This document shows positions 1-8,128 of a stretch of 14,572 bases of DNA, piece after piece. Every line of letters starts with the position of its first letter. Positions within the stretch are counted from its first letter, which is position 1. The position numbers and the translations under genes are program-made. Below the pieces are notes generated by a model. The model saw nothing but the letters and a program-made list of their open reading frames with translations, was not told where the DNA came from and made no database searches. Source of the stretch: an uncultured Bacteroidales bacterium (GTDB lineage: Bacteria > Bacteroidota > Bacteroidia > Bacteroidales > P3); assembly GCA_947177845.1 (NCBI GenBank), contig CAMWVZ010000016.1, forward strand, positions 1-14,572. The letters are read 5' to 3'.

Positions 1-9
1 GGGTTGCGC

Positions 10-37
10 GGGGGGGGTGGGGGGGGGCGGGGGGGGC
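10..37. other. G-tract cluster at the window edge
   Basis: Three runs of 8, 9 and 8 G (10-17, 19-27, 29-36) are separated by single pyrimidines. Nothing else in the window has such composition. It could fold as a G-quadruplex, but a position at the very edge of the window also fits a contig end with poly-G sequencing or assembly error. I do not assign a function. Confidence 0.5.
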
Positions 38-70
38 TCAAAAAACCGGGCCGGCGCCCCCAGGGGGCCC

Positions 71-86
71 CCGCTCGGGAGAGCGG
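71..86. other. Short GC hairpin with GNRA-type loop
   Basis: CCGCTC (71-76) pairs perfectly with GAGCGG (81-86) around a GGGA loop. A second small stem of 6 bp follows (100-105 with 114-119, 8-base loop), and a GGGGGCCCCC palindrome precedes it at 63-72. No U-tract follows on the plus strand. On the minus strand the GC-rich block runs into six T (46-41), which is weakly terminator-like. I cannot match it to a known RNA family, and the sequence quality here is doubtful. Confidence 0.25.
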
Positions 87-118
87 CGCACCGTGCTGTT
101 CTTCGGGGCGGCACGAAG

Positions 119-195
119 ACTGTCCGAATTTTGAGTTACACCACGGCAACACCGCCACCCGTATGGCCAAAGCGGTAGAAATGGCCGATGAATAG
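119..195 (+). CDS. Possible C-terminal end of an unidentified upstream gene
   Basis: An open frame runs in from the left edge to a TAG at 193-195. Its last roughly 20 residues (ending HGNTATRMAKAVEMADE) look like an ordinary amphipathic helix. Earlier codons are Gly/Pro/Arg-rich and come from the suspicious GC tract, so only the last part is plausible; the start given is approximate. The stop overlaps the earliest ATG of the following aminopeptidase frame (188), as in translationally coupled genes. I do not recognise the family. It may be a chance open frame, and the true gene body may be lost or corrupted upstream. Confidence 0.25.
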
Positions 196-214
196 TTTTT
201 ATAGAGAGAAAGTT

Positions 215-1687
215 ATGAAAAAAGAGACATCGGCTGCAACAGCCGAGATTTATTTGGTGAATGCGGGCACGCCCCCGGAACTTTTCCAAATGGAGGGGCA
301 GGGAAGACCCACCCGTGCGGAAATGCACTACGCCACCGCACGTCTTAAAGAGGAAAAACTCCATACGTTTTTCCCTTTGCCCGTGCCGCATTTCATCTGT
401 TTCGCCCCGGACGAAAAGAAATGGAGCGAGGCGGAACGTCTCGAAAAAATCCGTTCCACCGCCGCCGACGTGGTGGCGGCCTTGCGCGCCGAAAAGTGTT
501 ACGATGCGGAAATCATAGACACCACTTGGCAGAACGACGAGGAAGTGTCGGCTTTCATGGAGGGTGTCTATCTGGCCGATTACCGCTTCGATGAATTCAA
601 GAAGAAAAAGGAAAAGGCTTTCCGTTTTTCCTTCCGTTCCCTGACGGTGAGCGCCGCGCAGGTGGCGCGGGTGAAGACGCTTTGCGAGGAGGTGAAGCGT
701 GCCCGTCGCCTGATTGATTTGCCTTTTTCCGCGCTCAATGCCGCGCAGTTGGCCGGTGCGGCCAAGGAAGCCGCTTCGAAATCGGGCATCAAGGTGGAGG
801 TGTGGAGCGAGGCGCGTTTGCGCCAGTCGGGTATGGGAGGCTTGCTCGGTGTGAACCAAGGCAGTAAAGACAAGCCTTCTTTCACCGAAATGGAATACAA
901 GCCCGCCAAGGCGGTCAATAAGAAACCGATTGTGCTGGTGGGCAAGGGTATAGTGTTCGATGCCGGCGGCATGAACATCAAGACGGGCAATTATATGGAC
1001 GAGATGAAGACCGATATGGCGGGAGCGGCCGTGGTGATGGGCGTGGTGCGTGCGGTGGCGGCTCTCAAACTGCCGGTTTACGTCAAGGCGCTGTTGCCCG
1101 CCACCGACAACCGTCTCAACGGCAATGCGATGGTGAGCGGCGATATACTGAATATGTACGACGGCACCACGGTGGAGGTTGTCAATACCGATGCCGAAGG
1201 CCGTTTGATTTTGGCCGATGCGGTGGCCTACGGTTGCAAGAATTTCGACCCCGAACTGGTGGTTACGGTGGCCACGCTCACGGGAGCGGCTTCGCGGGCC
1301 TTGGGTTCGCAGGGCATTGCGGCGATGCAGGAGAATGCCGACCGCTACACGGACTCCTTGATGCAGGCCGGTGCGCAGACACACGAAAGACTGTGCTTCT
1401 TCCCCATGTGGAAGGAATACGAAAAGGAACTCTCTTCGAAAGTCGCCGACCTCAAGAATTGCGGGAGCGGTTCGGCGGGTATGATAACCGCGGCCAAGTT
1501 CATCAAGCATTTTGCGGGCGAATGTCCGTTTGTCCATTTGGACGTGGCGGGTGTGGAATATCTTTCCAAGCGCGACGGATACAGAGGCCCCGGCGCCACG
1601 GCCTACGGCCTGCGTCTGTTGGTGGAATTCCTGCGGAAATATGCGGAAAACGGCGGCAAGGAAAAGGCACGTTCCTCAAAAAAATAA
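215..1687 (+). CDS. pepA: M17 leucyl aminopeptidase (PepA-like)
   Basis: Cytosolic metallo-aminopeptidase of family M17, which releases N-terminal residues from peptides. The C-terminal catalytic domain is well marked. The signature NTDAEGRL lies at about residues 324-331. The expected two-metal ligands are visible as K244, D249 (VGKGIVFDAGG), D267 (KTDMAGA), D326 and E328, with the catalytic arginine R330. The N-terminal ~160 residues are the divergent M17 regulatory domain. An in-frame ATG exists at 188, but I chose 215 because it follows a purine-rich AGAGAGAAAG stretch and does not overlap the upstream stop; this gives 490 residues, normal for the family. It is the first gene of a tight plus-strand set with the PdxA-like and murF-alr genes. 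Family hexamer formation is known but not visible here. Start uncertainty is the main doubt. Confidence 0.93.
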   Translation: MKKETSAATAEIYLVNAGTPPELFQMEGQGRPTRAEMHYATARLKEEKLHTFFPLPVPHFICFAPDEKKWSEAERLEKIRSTAADVVAALRAEKCYDAEIIDTTWQNDEEVSAFMEGVYLADYRFDEFKKKKEKAFRFSFRSLTVSAAQVARVKTLCEEVKRARRLIDLPFSALNAAQLAGAAKEAASKSGIKVEVWSEARLRQSGMGGLLGVNQGSKDKPSFTEMEYKPAKAVNKKPIVLVGKGIVFDAGGMNIKTGNYMDEMKTDMAGAAVVMGVVRAVAALKLPVYVKALLPATDNRLNGNAMVSGDILNMYDGTTVEVVNTDAEGRLILADAVAYGCKNFDPELVVTVATLTGAASRALGSQGIAAMQENADRYTDSLMQAGAQTHERLCFFPMWKEYEKELSSKVADLKNCGSGSAGMITAAKFIKHFAGECPFVHLDVAGVEYLSKRDGYRGPGATAYGLRLLVEFLRKYAENGGKEKARSSKK

Positions 1688-1693
1688 GATAGC

Positions 1694-2755
1694 ATGGAGA
1701 AAGAAATTCATAGCCGTCCCGTAAGACAGGACAAGGAAGAAAGGCTCAAGATAGGCGTTTTTCAAGGAGACGGAAGCGTCTTCGAATACGAGGCCATGGC
1801 GCGGCTTCTGGCCGATGCAAGCGCTTTTGAAACAGCTTTGCCCTTTGTCTACGGTTCGCCCTCCAAATGGGCCACGGCGGCCAAGTCGGTAGGTATGGGC
1901 GAGATGAATCCTTTGGTGCAGAAGCAGGTGCAGGACATAAAAGGCAAGCGCTTGCAGATGATTGCCCATGAGGAACAGGATGTGGACGATGCCTATCTCC
2001 TGCTCGAGAAAGCCGTGTCGGATTTGCGGAACAAACATCTGCGGGCTTTGGTGTCGTTGCCCGTTTCGGAAACCAATATCCGCAGCCGTCATCCCGAATT
2101 CAAGAATACGGCGATGCTGGTGGCGCAGGCCGTCCACACCGCCGAAAGCGGAAATCCTTTCCGTATGTTGCTTTGCGGAAGCCGCTTCCGTCTCAGTTTC
2201 CTGACGGCCGCCGATAAGGAGAATGTGGAGGCCTATCTCACGCCCCAACGTGTGGAACAGCGTATCCGCGACTTATACCAGACGCTCAAATCCGATTTCT
2301 CCATCACCACGCCCCGCATCGCGGTTCTGAGCACCAACAAAGACCAAGATTCGACAGAACTCACCGCCGCCGATACAAACAAGATCAAGCCCGTGGTGGT
2401 GTCGTTGTTCGAGAGCGGCATTCCCGTTTTCGGGCCCTATCCGGCGGGCACCTTCTTCAATTCGCTCGAATCAAGGGCTTTCGATGCGGTGCTCTGTATG
2501 TATAAGGAGCAGATGAACCTTTGCTTCTCCCTATACGGCAAGTCGGATTCGTGCTACTATACGGCCTCGTTGCCGGTGGTGCATATCGAACCCGTCTTCG
2601 AAGGGCTCAACGCCGAAGAATCGTTCCGCAGTCTGTTCCGCGCCCTTTGTGCGGCCATAGACATAGACGCTTCGCGTATGCTCTACCGAAGACTCGCCGA
2701 AAATCCCTTGCCCTGCACGGGTGCTTCGCGTCGCGACAGCCGCGAGGAAGATTAG
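1694..2755 (+). CDS. PdxA-fold protein lacking the catalytic metal histidines (probable pseudoenzyme)
   Basis: This 353-residue protein aligns by eye along its length with PdxA, the 4-hydroxythreonine-4-phosphate dehydrogenase of PLP synthesis. Shared landmarks are an N-terminal IGVFQGDG where PdxA has a GDPAGIGPE-type motif, RHPEF (H133) for the substrate-binding GHTEF, TTPRIAVLSTN before the NPHAGE site, GPYPAGTFF for GPLPADTLF, and DAVLCMYKEQ for DAVLAMYHDQ. All three metal-binding histidines of PdxA appear replaced: about T171 for the THLPL histidine, D217 for NPHAGE, and K271 for MYHDQ. The later DHGTA motif is also gone (about PVFEGL, 300-305). Dehydrogenase activity is therefore unlikely. 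The gene starts 6 bases after pepA and ends 18 bases before the MurF-alanine racemase gene. A role in binding or regulation is inference; a changed chemistry is also possible. Annotating it simply as pdxA would be misleading. Confidence 0.8.
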   Translation: MEKEIHSRPVRQDKEERLKIGVFQGDGSVFEYEAMARLLADASAFETALPFVYGSPSKWATAAKSVGMGEMNPLVQKQVQDIKGKRLQMIAHEEQDVDDAYLLLEKAVSDLRNKHLRALVSLPVSETNIRSRHPEFKNTAMLVAQAVHTAESGNPFRMLLCGSRFRLSFLTAADKENVEAYLTPQRVEQRIRDLYQTLKSDFSITTPRIAVLSTNKDQDSTELTAADTNKIKPVVVSLFESGIPVFGPYPAGTFFNSLESRAFDAVLCMYKEQMNLCFSLYGKSDSCYYTASLPVVHIEPVFEGLNAEESFRSLFRALCAAIDIDASRMLYRRLAENPLPCTGASRRDSREED

Positions 2756-2773
2756 TTTTTTAGCGCGATAAGG

Positions 2774-5290
2774 ATGAAGATAGAACCGGTCCGTTTGGAA
2801 CAAGTGGCCTCCCGCACGGGAGCGCAGGTGGTGGGCACAGGCTTCGATGCGCAGGTGCGTATCGAGAGGGTGTTGATAGACAGCCGCAGTTTCTCGCGTG
2901 CGGAACACTGTCTGTTTGTGGCCTTGGTGGGCCGCAACAACGACGGACACCGCTATATCCAACCGCTTTATCAGAAAGGCGTGCGCTATTTCTTGGTGAG
3001 CGCGGCCTCTGCGGTGGCGGAATGGACGGAAAAGATGCCCGAAGCCGTGTTCCTCGTGGTTCCCGATACCTTGAAAGCCTTGCAGGGTTGGGCGAGGGAG
3101 CATCGCGGGCGGTTTTCGTTTCCCGTGGTGGGCATCACGGGGAGCAACGGGAAGACATGGGTGAAGGAATGGCTTTCCTATCTTCTTCATTTTGATAAAA
3201 ATCCTGTGTCCAGCCCCAAGAGTTTCAATTCGCAGATCGGTGTACCGCTGTCGGTTCTGCAAATGGGAGAGTTTCACGACATCGGTATTTTCGAGGCGGG
3301 GATTTCGCAAGGCGGCGAAATGGAAAACCTACAGAAAATCATACGGCCCACGATAGGTATCTTCACCAATATCGGGGCGGCGCACGATGCCGGTTTTGCA
3401 AGTCGGGACGAGAAAATCCGCGAGAAACTCAAATTTTTCGAAGGGGCGGGCACCGTGATTTATTGTGCCGATTATGCCGATATAAAGCGGGAAATCTCCC
3501 GTGCCGAACCTTTGCACGGCGTGCGTCTGCTGTCTTTCTCGTGCGCGTCGGACACCGAGGCCGATTTGAAGCTCATCGCCAAGGAACGCATCGAAACCGG
3601 TATGCTTTTGCGGGCTCTGTATCGAGGGGAAGAACTCTCCCTGCGGATTCCCTTTTTCGACAGGGCCTCTATTGAAAACGCACTTTCCTGCTGGCTCTTC
3701 ATGCTCGCTTCGGGCTATCCGCAGACCGAAATCGCCCGTCGTTTTCCGGGGCTTCCCGCCGTGGAAATGCGTATGGAGATGAAAGACGGCGTCTACAACA
3801 GTTTTGTGGTGAGCGATGTGTATAATTCCGATTTCAATTCGTTCACTATCGCCCTCGACTTTCTGTGCGGCTATGGCCGCGCGCATCATCGGTGCGTGGT
3901 GTGTTCGGACATTCTGCAGTCGGCGCTTTCCGAGAGGGAACTTTATGGCGATGTGGCGGAGGCTTTGGCGGCCCGGGGCATTGAAGAATTTGTCGGGGTG
4001 GGGCGGGCGTTGACACGTCATTCCTCGCTTTTCACCGCTATTCCGAACGCCCGCTTCTATCCGGACACCCAAGCGTTCCTCGCCGATTTCAAGCCTGCGG
4101 ACTATGCGGGCAAGGCGGTTCTGCTCAAAGGCGCCCGCCCCTTTGCTTTCGAGAAAATCAGCGCGCTTCTGCAAAAGAGAGTGCACGAAACTGTTATGGA
4201 AGTCAACCTGACGGCCTTGGTGCACAACCTTAACTTTTTCCGAAGCCTTATCAAGCCCGAAACCAAATTAATGGTCATGGGCAAGGCATTTTCCTACGGA
4301 AGCGGAAGTCACGAAATCGCCGACGTTTTGGAATACAATCACGTGGACTACGTTACGGTGGCCTATCCCGACGAGGCGGTGGCCCTGAGGCGCAACGGAA
4401 TTCAACTGCCCATCATGTGCATGAATCCCGAAAGCGGCGGCATGGAAACCCTTTTGCAGGAGAACGTGGAGCCCGTGATTTACAGTTACGGCGTGCTCGA
4501 CAGCCTGCAAGCCTATCTGGACAATGTGGGGGAAACACGTCTCGCCCGCGTCAAGATACACTTGGCATTCGATACGGGTATGCACCGTTTGGGCTTTGAA
4601 GAAGCCGATGTGGAAACCTTGTTGACGCGCCTGCGGAACGAGCCCCGCATCAAGGTGGAGTCTGTGTTCACCCACTTGGCCACCGCCGACATGCCGGACA
4701 TGGAAATGTATACGCGGCGGCAGTTGGAATGTTTCGAGAGGGTGAGCGCCCGTATCCTCGCGGCTTTCCCCTATAAGATTATGCGGCATTGCCTCAATAC
4801 GGCGGGTATCTTTTATTTTCCCGAATACCAATACGATATGGTGCGTTTGGGAATCGGCCTATATGGTGTGGGAACCGACGGCGCCATGCAGGCGCATTTG
4901 GAGAACGTCTCCACGCTCAAGACCTCCGTTTCCCTTATCCGTCATATCAAGAAAGGCGAGGCGGTAGGCTACGGACGGCGTTTCGTGGCCGAGCGCGACA
5001 CCACCGTGGCGGTTATCGGCATCGGCTATGCGGACGGTCTCAACCGTCATTTGGGAAACGGCAACGGAAAGGTATGGATAAACGGGTCTCTTGTGCCCAT
5101 TATCGGAAGCATCTGCATGGATATGTGCATGATTGATGTTACCGATGTCGAAGCCCGCGAAAAAGACACCGTCATTATCTTCGGCAAGGAACATCCTGTT
5201 TCGCACGCCGCCGAAGCGCTCGGCACCATTCCCTACGAGGTTCTTACCGGCATTTCGCCCCGCGTTCCCCGCGTCTACTTTCAAGAATAG
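2774..5290 (+). CDS. Fused MurF-type ligase / alanine racemase
   Basis: A two-domain peptidoglycan enzyme of 838 residues, a fusion characteristic of Bacteroidota. Residues 1 to about 470 are a Mur ligase: N-terminal DSRSF...NNDGHRYI substrate domain, ATP loop GITGSNGKT at 120-128 (K127), FEAGISQGGE, H204 and K218 (aligned with the carbamylated lysine of MurF), and DVYNSDFNSF near the C-terminal subdomain. MurF adds D-Ala-D-Ala to UDP-MurNAc-tripeptide. From about M475 the protein is a fold-type III alanine racemase: PLP lysine K504 in VMGKAFSYGSGS, RLGIGLYG, catalytic Tyr752 in IGIGYADG, and GSICMDMCMID. The domain makes D-Ala from L-Ala. The start follows ATAAGG at a short distance. Whether the ligase half is active or supplements a separate MurF elsewhere cannot be told from this window. 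The full length and intact motifs argue against decay. Confidence 0.95.
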   Translation: MKIEPVRLEQVASRTGAQVVGTGFDAQVRIERVLIDSRSFSRAEHCLFVALVGRNNDGHRYIQPLYQKGVRYFLVSAASAVAEWTEKMPEAVFLVVPDTLKALQGWAREHRGRFSFPVVGITGSNGKTWVKEWLSYLLHFDKNPVSSPKSFNSQIGVPLSVLQMGEFHDIGIFEAGISQGGEMENLQKIIRPTIGIFTNIGAAHDAGFASRDEKIREKLKFFEGAGTVIYCADYADIKREISRAEPLHGVRLLSFSCASDTEADLKLIAKERIETGMLLRALYRGEELSLRIPFFDRASIENALSCWLFMLASGYPQTEIARRFPGLPAVEMRMEMKDGVYNSFVVSDVYNSDFNSFTIALDFLCGYGRAHHRCVVCSDILQSALSERELYGDVAEALAARGIEEFVGVGRALTRHSSLFTAIPNARFYPDTQAFLADFKPADYAGKAVLLKGARPFAFEKISALLQKRVHETVMEVNLTALVHNLNFFRSLIKPETKLMVMGKAFSYGSGSHEIADVLEYNHVDYVTVAYPDEAVALRRNGIQLPIMCMNPESGGMETLLQENVEPVIYSYGVLDSLQAYLDNVGETRLARVKIHLAFDTGMHRLGFEEADVETLLTRLRNEPRIKVESVFTHLATADMPDMEMYTRRQLECFERVSARILAAFPYKIMRHCLNTAGIFYFPEYQYDMVRLGIGLYGVGTDGAMQAHLENVSTLKTSVSLIRHIKKGEAVGYGRRFVAERDTTVAVIGIGYADGLNRHLGNGNGKVWINGSLVPIIGSICMDMCMIDVTDVEAREKDTVIIFGKEHPVSHAAEALGTIPYEVLTGISPRVPRVYFQE

Positions 5291-5301
5291 CGCCGGACCG
5301 T

Positions 5302-7599
5302 CTACATCAACTCGTGCAGGTTCAGGTCTTCGTCCGAAACGGGCTTATAGTCTTCGTGCGGACCGTCCTCCGATTCGGGAGCAACCTGTCCCTTGCAACG
5401 CAAGTCGATGTTGAGCCCCTCGGGAGCGGCGAAGTCCTCTTGCGGAAAATTCAGTTCGGGATCGTCATAGACATTCTTCATATAGATGCCCCATATAGGA
5501 AGCGCCGCATTGGCACCTTGACCCAACCTCATGCTGTTGAAGTGAATGGAGCGTAGTTCACCGCCCACCCATACGCCCGTGGTGAGGGTAGGGGTGATAC
5601 CCATGAACCAAGCGTCCGAGTGGTTTTGCGTGGTGCCGGTCTTGCCGGCGATAGCCTGCGTCAAGCCGTAACGCCACCGCAAACGTCCCGCACTGCCTTC
5701 GTCCACCACGCCCCGCATCAGATCCAACATCAGATAGGCCGTTTTCTCGCTCATGGCCTCCTGATGCTTCGGAGTGAAGTTCTCCAGCACCAAACCGTTC
5801 TTATCCTCAATGCGGGTCACGAAAATAGGTTCGATATGAATGCCCTTGTTGGCATAGGTGCTCATGGCGCTTGTCATCTCCTTCACCGAAATATCCATAG
5901 TGCCCAAACAAATGGACGGCACCGCCTCCATAGGCGCCGTGATGCCCATTTCGCGCACCAGATTGATAACCGCCTCGGGCGGAAAACGCTTGATGAGGTA
6001 GGCCGAGATGTAGTTCACCGAATTGGCCAAAGCCCAGCGAAGACTCACCATTTCTCCCTCGCGCGCGTGCCCCGAGTTGGTGGGACACCATTCGGTGCCG
6101 TCGAAAAGCGGAATACATACCGGCACGTTGGGCACCTGCGTGCAAGGCAGGAATTCCCCTTCCTGCATGGCCAACGTATAGACAAAGGGCTTGAATGTGG
6201 AGCCCACCTGCCGCCGCCCTTGCGTCACATTATCATACTTGAAATACTTGTAGTCTATATCGCCCACATAGGCACGCACATAACCCGTCTGCGGCTCCAC
6301 CGACATCATGCCGCAATGCAGGAACCATTTGTGATACCAGAGCGAATCCCACGGACTCATCACCGTATCTATCTCGCCGTGCCAAGAAAACACCTTCATC
6401 CGCACTTTGGTATGGAACGCCTCTTCGATTTCCTTATGCGACTTGCCCGCTTTCTTCATCGCCTTGTAACGGTCGGAATTCTTCATGGCCTGCACCATGA
6501 ACTTGTTTACCTCGTCTTTCGTCAAATCGGAAGAGAAAGGTGCATACTTTCCCCGTACATCTTTGTAAAAGTCGTTCTGCAAGGTGCCTCCAATCCATTC
6601 CCGCACCGCGTCTTCGGCGTGTTTCTGCAAGCGCGAATTGATGGTGGTATAGATTTTCAAACCGTCTTTATACAAATTGTAGCGCGAACCGTCGGCCTTG
6701 CGGTGGGTGTTGCACCATTCGGTGAGCCATTGACGCAGGTATTCGCGGAAATAGGTGGCCAAGCCCTCTTCATGCGTCTGCCGCGAGAAACGGCTCATGT
6801 CGATGGGCTTCTGCGAATATTCGGCAAACTGTTCTTCCGTAAGATAGCCCGCCTTCAACATCTGTGCGAACACCACGTTGCGTCTTTGCAAGGCCTTTTC
6901 GGGACGGCGCACGGGATTGTAGTAGGACGTGGCCTTGAGCATACCCACCAATACAGCCGCTTCGTCAACATCCAGTTCCGAAGGATGTTTGCCGTAATAG
7001 GTCTGTGCGGCGGTCTTGATGCCATAGGCGTTGTTGCCGAAATCCATGGTGTTGAAATACATGGCGATGATTTCGTCTTTGGCGTAGTTGCGTTCCAGCT
7101 TGGCGGCAATCACCCATTCCTTGAACTTGCGGAAAGCCAGTCCGATTTTCCCGAGATCCTTGCGGGGAAAGAGGTTTTTGGCCAATTGTTGCGTGATAGT
7201 GCTGCCGCCGCCCGAACTCTTGTCGCGCCTCAGGATAGTCTTGAAAAGCACCCGCCCCAACGAGCGCAAATCCACGCCGCTGTGGGTGTAGAAACGGATG
7301 TCTTCGGTGGCTATCAGCGCCTGTACCAGATAGGGCGAGAGTTCGCTGAATTCCACATTCGAGCGGTTCTCCACATAATACGAGCCCAAGATGATTTGGT
7401 CGGAAGACAGAATCTCGGACGCCAAGTTGCTTTCGGGATTTTCCAAATCCTCGAAAGAAGGCATAAAGCCTAAGGTTCCCGAGCCGATAAGCAAGAAAAT
7501 GGCAACGACCAAGCCTATCATCGAGCCGAAAACAGCCCAAAGGATACCGCGGTATCTCGAAAAATCGTCGTCTTGGAATTCCTCTTTCATGCGTCCCAT
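5302..7599 (-). CDS. Class A penicillin-binding protein (transglycosylase/transpeptidase, PBP1A type)
   Basis: A bifunctional peptidoglycan synthase that polymerises glycan strands from lipid II and cross-links them in the periplasm. A short acidic cytoplasmic N-terminus precedes one membrane anchor (about residues 19-40). The GT51 domain follows, with catalytic E99 in ATEDIRFYTHSG and SGGGSTITQQLAKNL further on. The transpeptidase domain carries all three penicillin-binding motifs: S467-T-F-K470 (nucleophile S467), S527-V-N529, and K653-T-G-T. The tail is acidic, with no added repeat domain. At 765 residues the length is typical for Bacteroidota. The ATG at 7599 is 19 bases after the GldH-like stop; a second in-frame ATG (M4) is equally possible and there is no Shine-Dalgarno. 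It is last in the holB-led operon, and its stop faces the murF-alr stop 11 bases away. It could be called mrcA or ponA; the family is certain, the symbol is not. Confidence 0.95.
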   Translation of the reverse strand: MGRMKEEFQDDDFSRYRGILWAVFGSMIGLVVAIFLLIGSGTLGFMPSFEDLENPESNLASEILSSDQIILGSYYVENRSNVEFSELSPYLVQALIATEDIRFYTHSGVDLRSLGRVLFKTILRRDKSSGGGSTITQQLAKNLFPRKDLGKIGLAFRKFKEWVIAAKLERNYAKDEIIAMYFNTMDFGNNAYGIKTAAQTYYGKHPSELDVDEAAVLVGMLKATSYYNPVRRPEKALQRRNVVFAQMLKAGYLTEEQFAEYSQKPIDMSRFSRQTHEEGLATYFREYLRQWLTEWCNTHRKADGSRYNLYKDGLKIYTTINSRLQKHAEDAVREWIGGTLQNDFYKDVRGKYAPFSSDLTKDEVNKFMVQAMKNSDRYKAMKKAGKSHKEIEEAFHTKVRMKVFSWHGEIDTVMSPWDSLWYHKWFLHCGMMSVEPQTGYVRAYVGDIDYKYFKYDNVTQGRRQVGSTFKPFVYTLAMQEGEFLPCTQVPNVPVCIPLFDGTEWCPTNSGHAREGEMVSLRWALANSVNYISAYLIKRFPPEAVINLVREMGITAPMEAVPSICLGTMDISVKEMTSAMSTYANKGIHIEPIFVTRIEDKNGLVLENFTPKHQEAMSEKTAYLMLDLMRGVVDEGSAGRLRWRYGLTQAIAGKTGTTQNHSDAWFMGITPTLTTGVWVGGELRSIHFNSMRLGQGANAALPIWGIYMKNVYDDPELNFPQEDFAAPEGLNIDLRCKGQVAPESEDGPHEDYKPVSDEDLNLHELM

Positions 7600-7618
7600 A
7601 TTTTTAGAGCCTTGTAGG

Positions 7619-8128
7619 CTAACGTTCTGTCGGAGAGATTTTCAATCCCACCGCCGTGATGTTTTTCAATGCGTCGTCGCGCATGGCGTGCTGAATGACA
7701 AAGCGATATTCGCCCGGCATGGGAAAACGGATGCCCTGTTTGTAGAGCACGCTCATGGAGTAGTATTTTCCCAATCGGTCGCCGTACCAACGCCCCGAAG
7801 GCTCCGCAAGCAGACACTCCAAGGTATCGACGCTGGTGTTCATGTCGGGAAAGACCGTGGTGATGAGAAAAAAGGCATTCGACCAAGCGAAGTCGCCCGT
7901 ATGTTTGAGGCTGAATATCAAATCGCAAGGCAAGGCGGTATCGGGGGCGTTCAGAAAGAACCCGAAGCATACGGGCTCATCGAACTCCCACGCGGGAAGC
8001 GGGGTCTCGCCGGTTTCGTCCAGCAGGTTTTTCGAACCGCAGGAAGCCACTGCGAAACAGAGGCAGAGCGCTCCGGCCAAGGTTCCGCAAGCCCGGAGCC
8101 ATTTATTTTTCCGTGTCATGCGAAGCAT
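7619..8128 (-). CDS. gldH: GldH-like lipoprotein
   Basis: A small envelope lipoprotein. A basic N-terminus (RKNKWLR), a hydrophobic stretch and a lipobox AVASC give lipidation at C30. The mature part of about 140 residues resembles GldH, a lipoprotein linked to gliding motility in Flavobacterium: WEFDEPVCFGF near its start, a central SNAFFLIT strand, DTLECLLAEPSGRWYGD, and a final GEYRFVIQHAMRDDALKNI. I recognise the family from this pattern rather than a catalytic motif. The gene overlaps the end of the ricT-like gene by 26 bases (ATG at 8128) or 17 bases (second ATG at 8119), suggesting translational coupling, and lies 19 bases before a class A PBP. GldH relatives occur in non-gliding Bacteroidales, so a general envelope role is a reasonable inference. 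No other gliding genes are in the window. Confidence 0.75.
   Translation of the reverse strand: MLRMTRKNKWLRACGTLAGALCLCFAVASCGSKNLLDETGETPLPAWEFDEPVCFGFFLNAPDTALPCDLIFSLKHTGDFAWSNAFFLITTVFPDMNTSVDTLECLLAEPSGRWYGDRLGKYYSMSVLYKQGIRFPMPGEYRFVIQHAMRDDALKNITAVGLKISPTER

Noticed and set aside
41..140. Structured RNA gene (tmRNA, RNase P or riboswitch)
   Set aside because: Small hairpins exist but none of the conserved cores of these families is visible.
192..200. TAGTTTTT before pepA as a -7 box
   Set aside because: One mismatch to TAnnTTTG, no clear -33 element, and the upstream sequence is of doubtful quality.
38..1537. A 499-residue minus-strand open frame opposite pepA
   Set aside because: It is antisense to a gene with full family motifs, His/Arg-rich, and resembles no family; it arises from codon bias in GC-rich DNA.
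5620..7473. A 617-residue plus-strand open frame opposite the PBP gene
   Set aside because: The opposite strand carries every PBP motif; this frame is His-rich with no domain, so it is a shadow.
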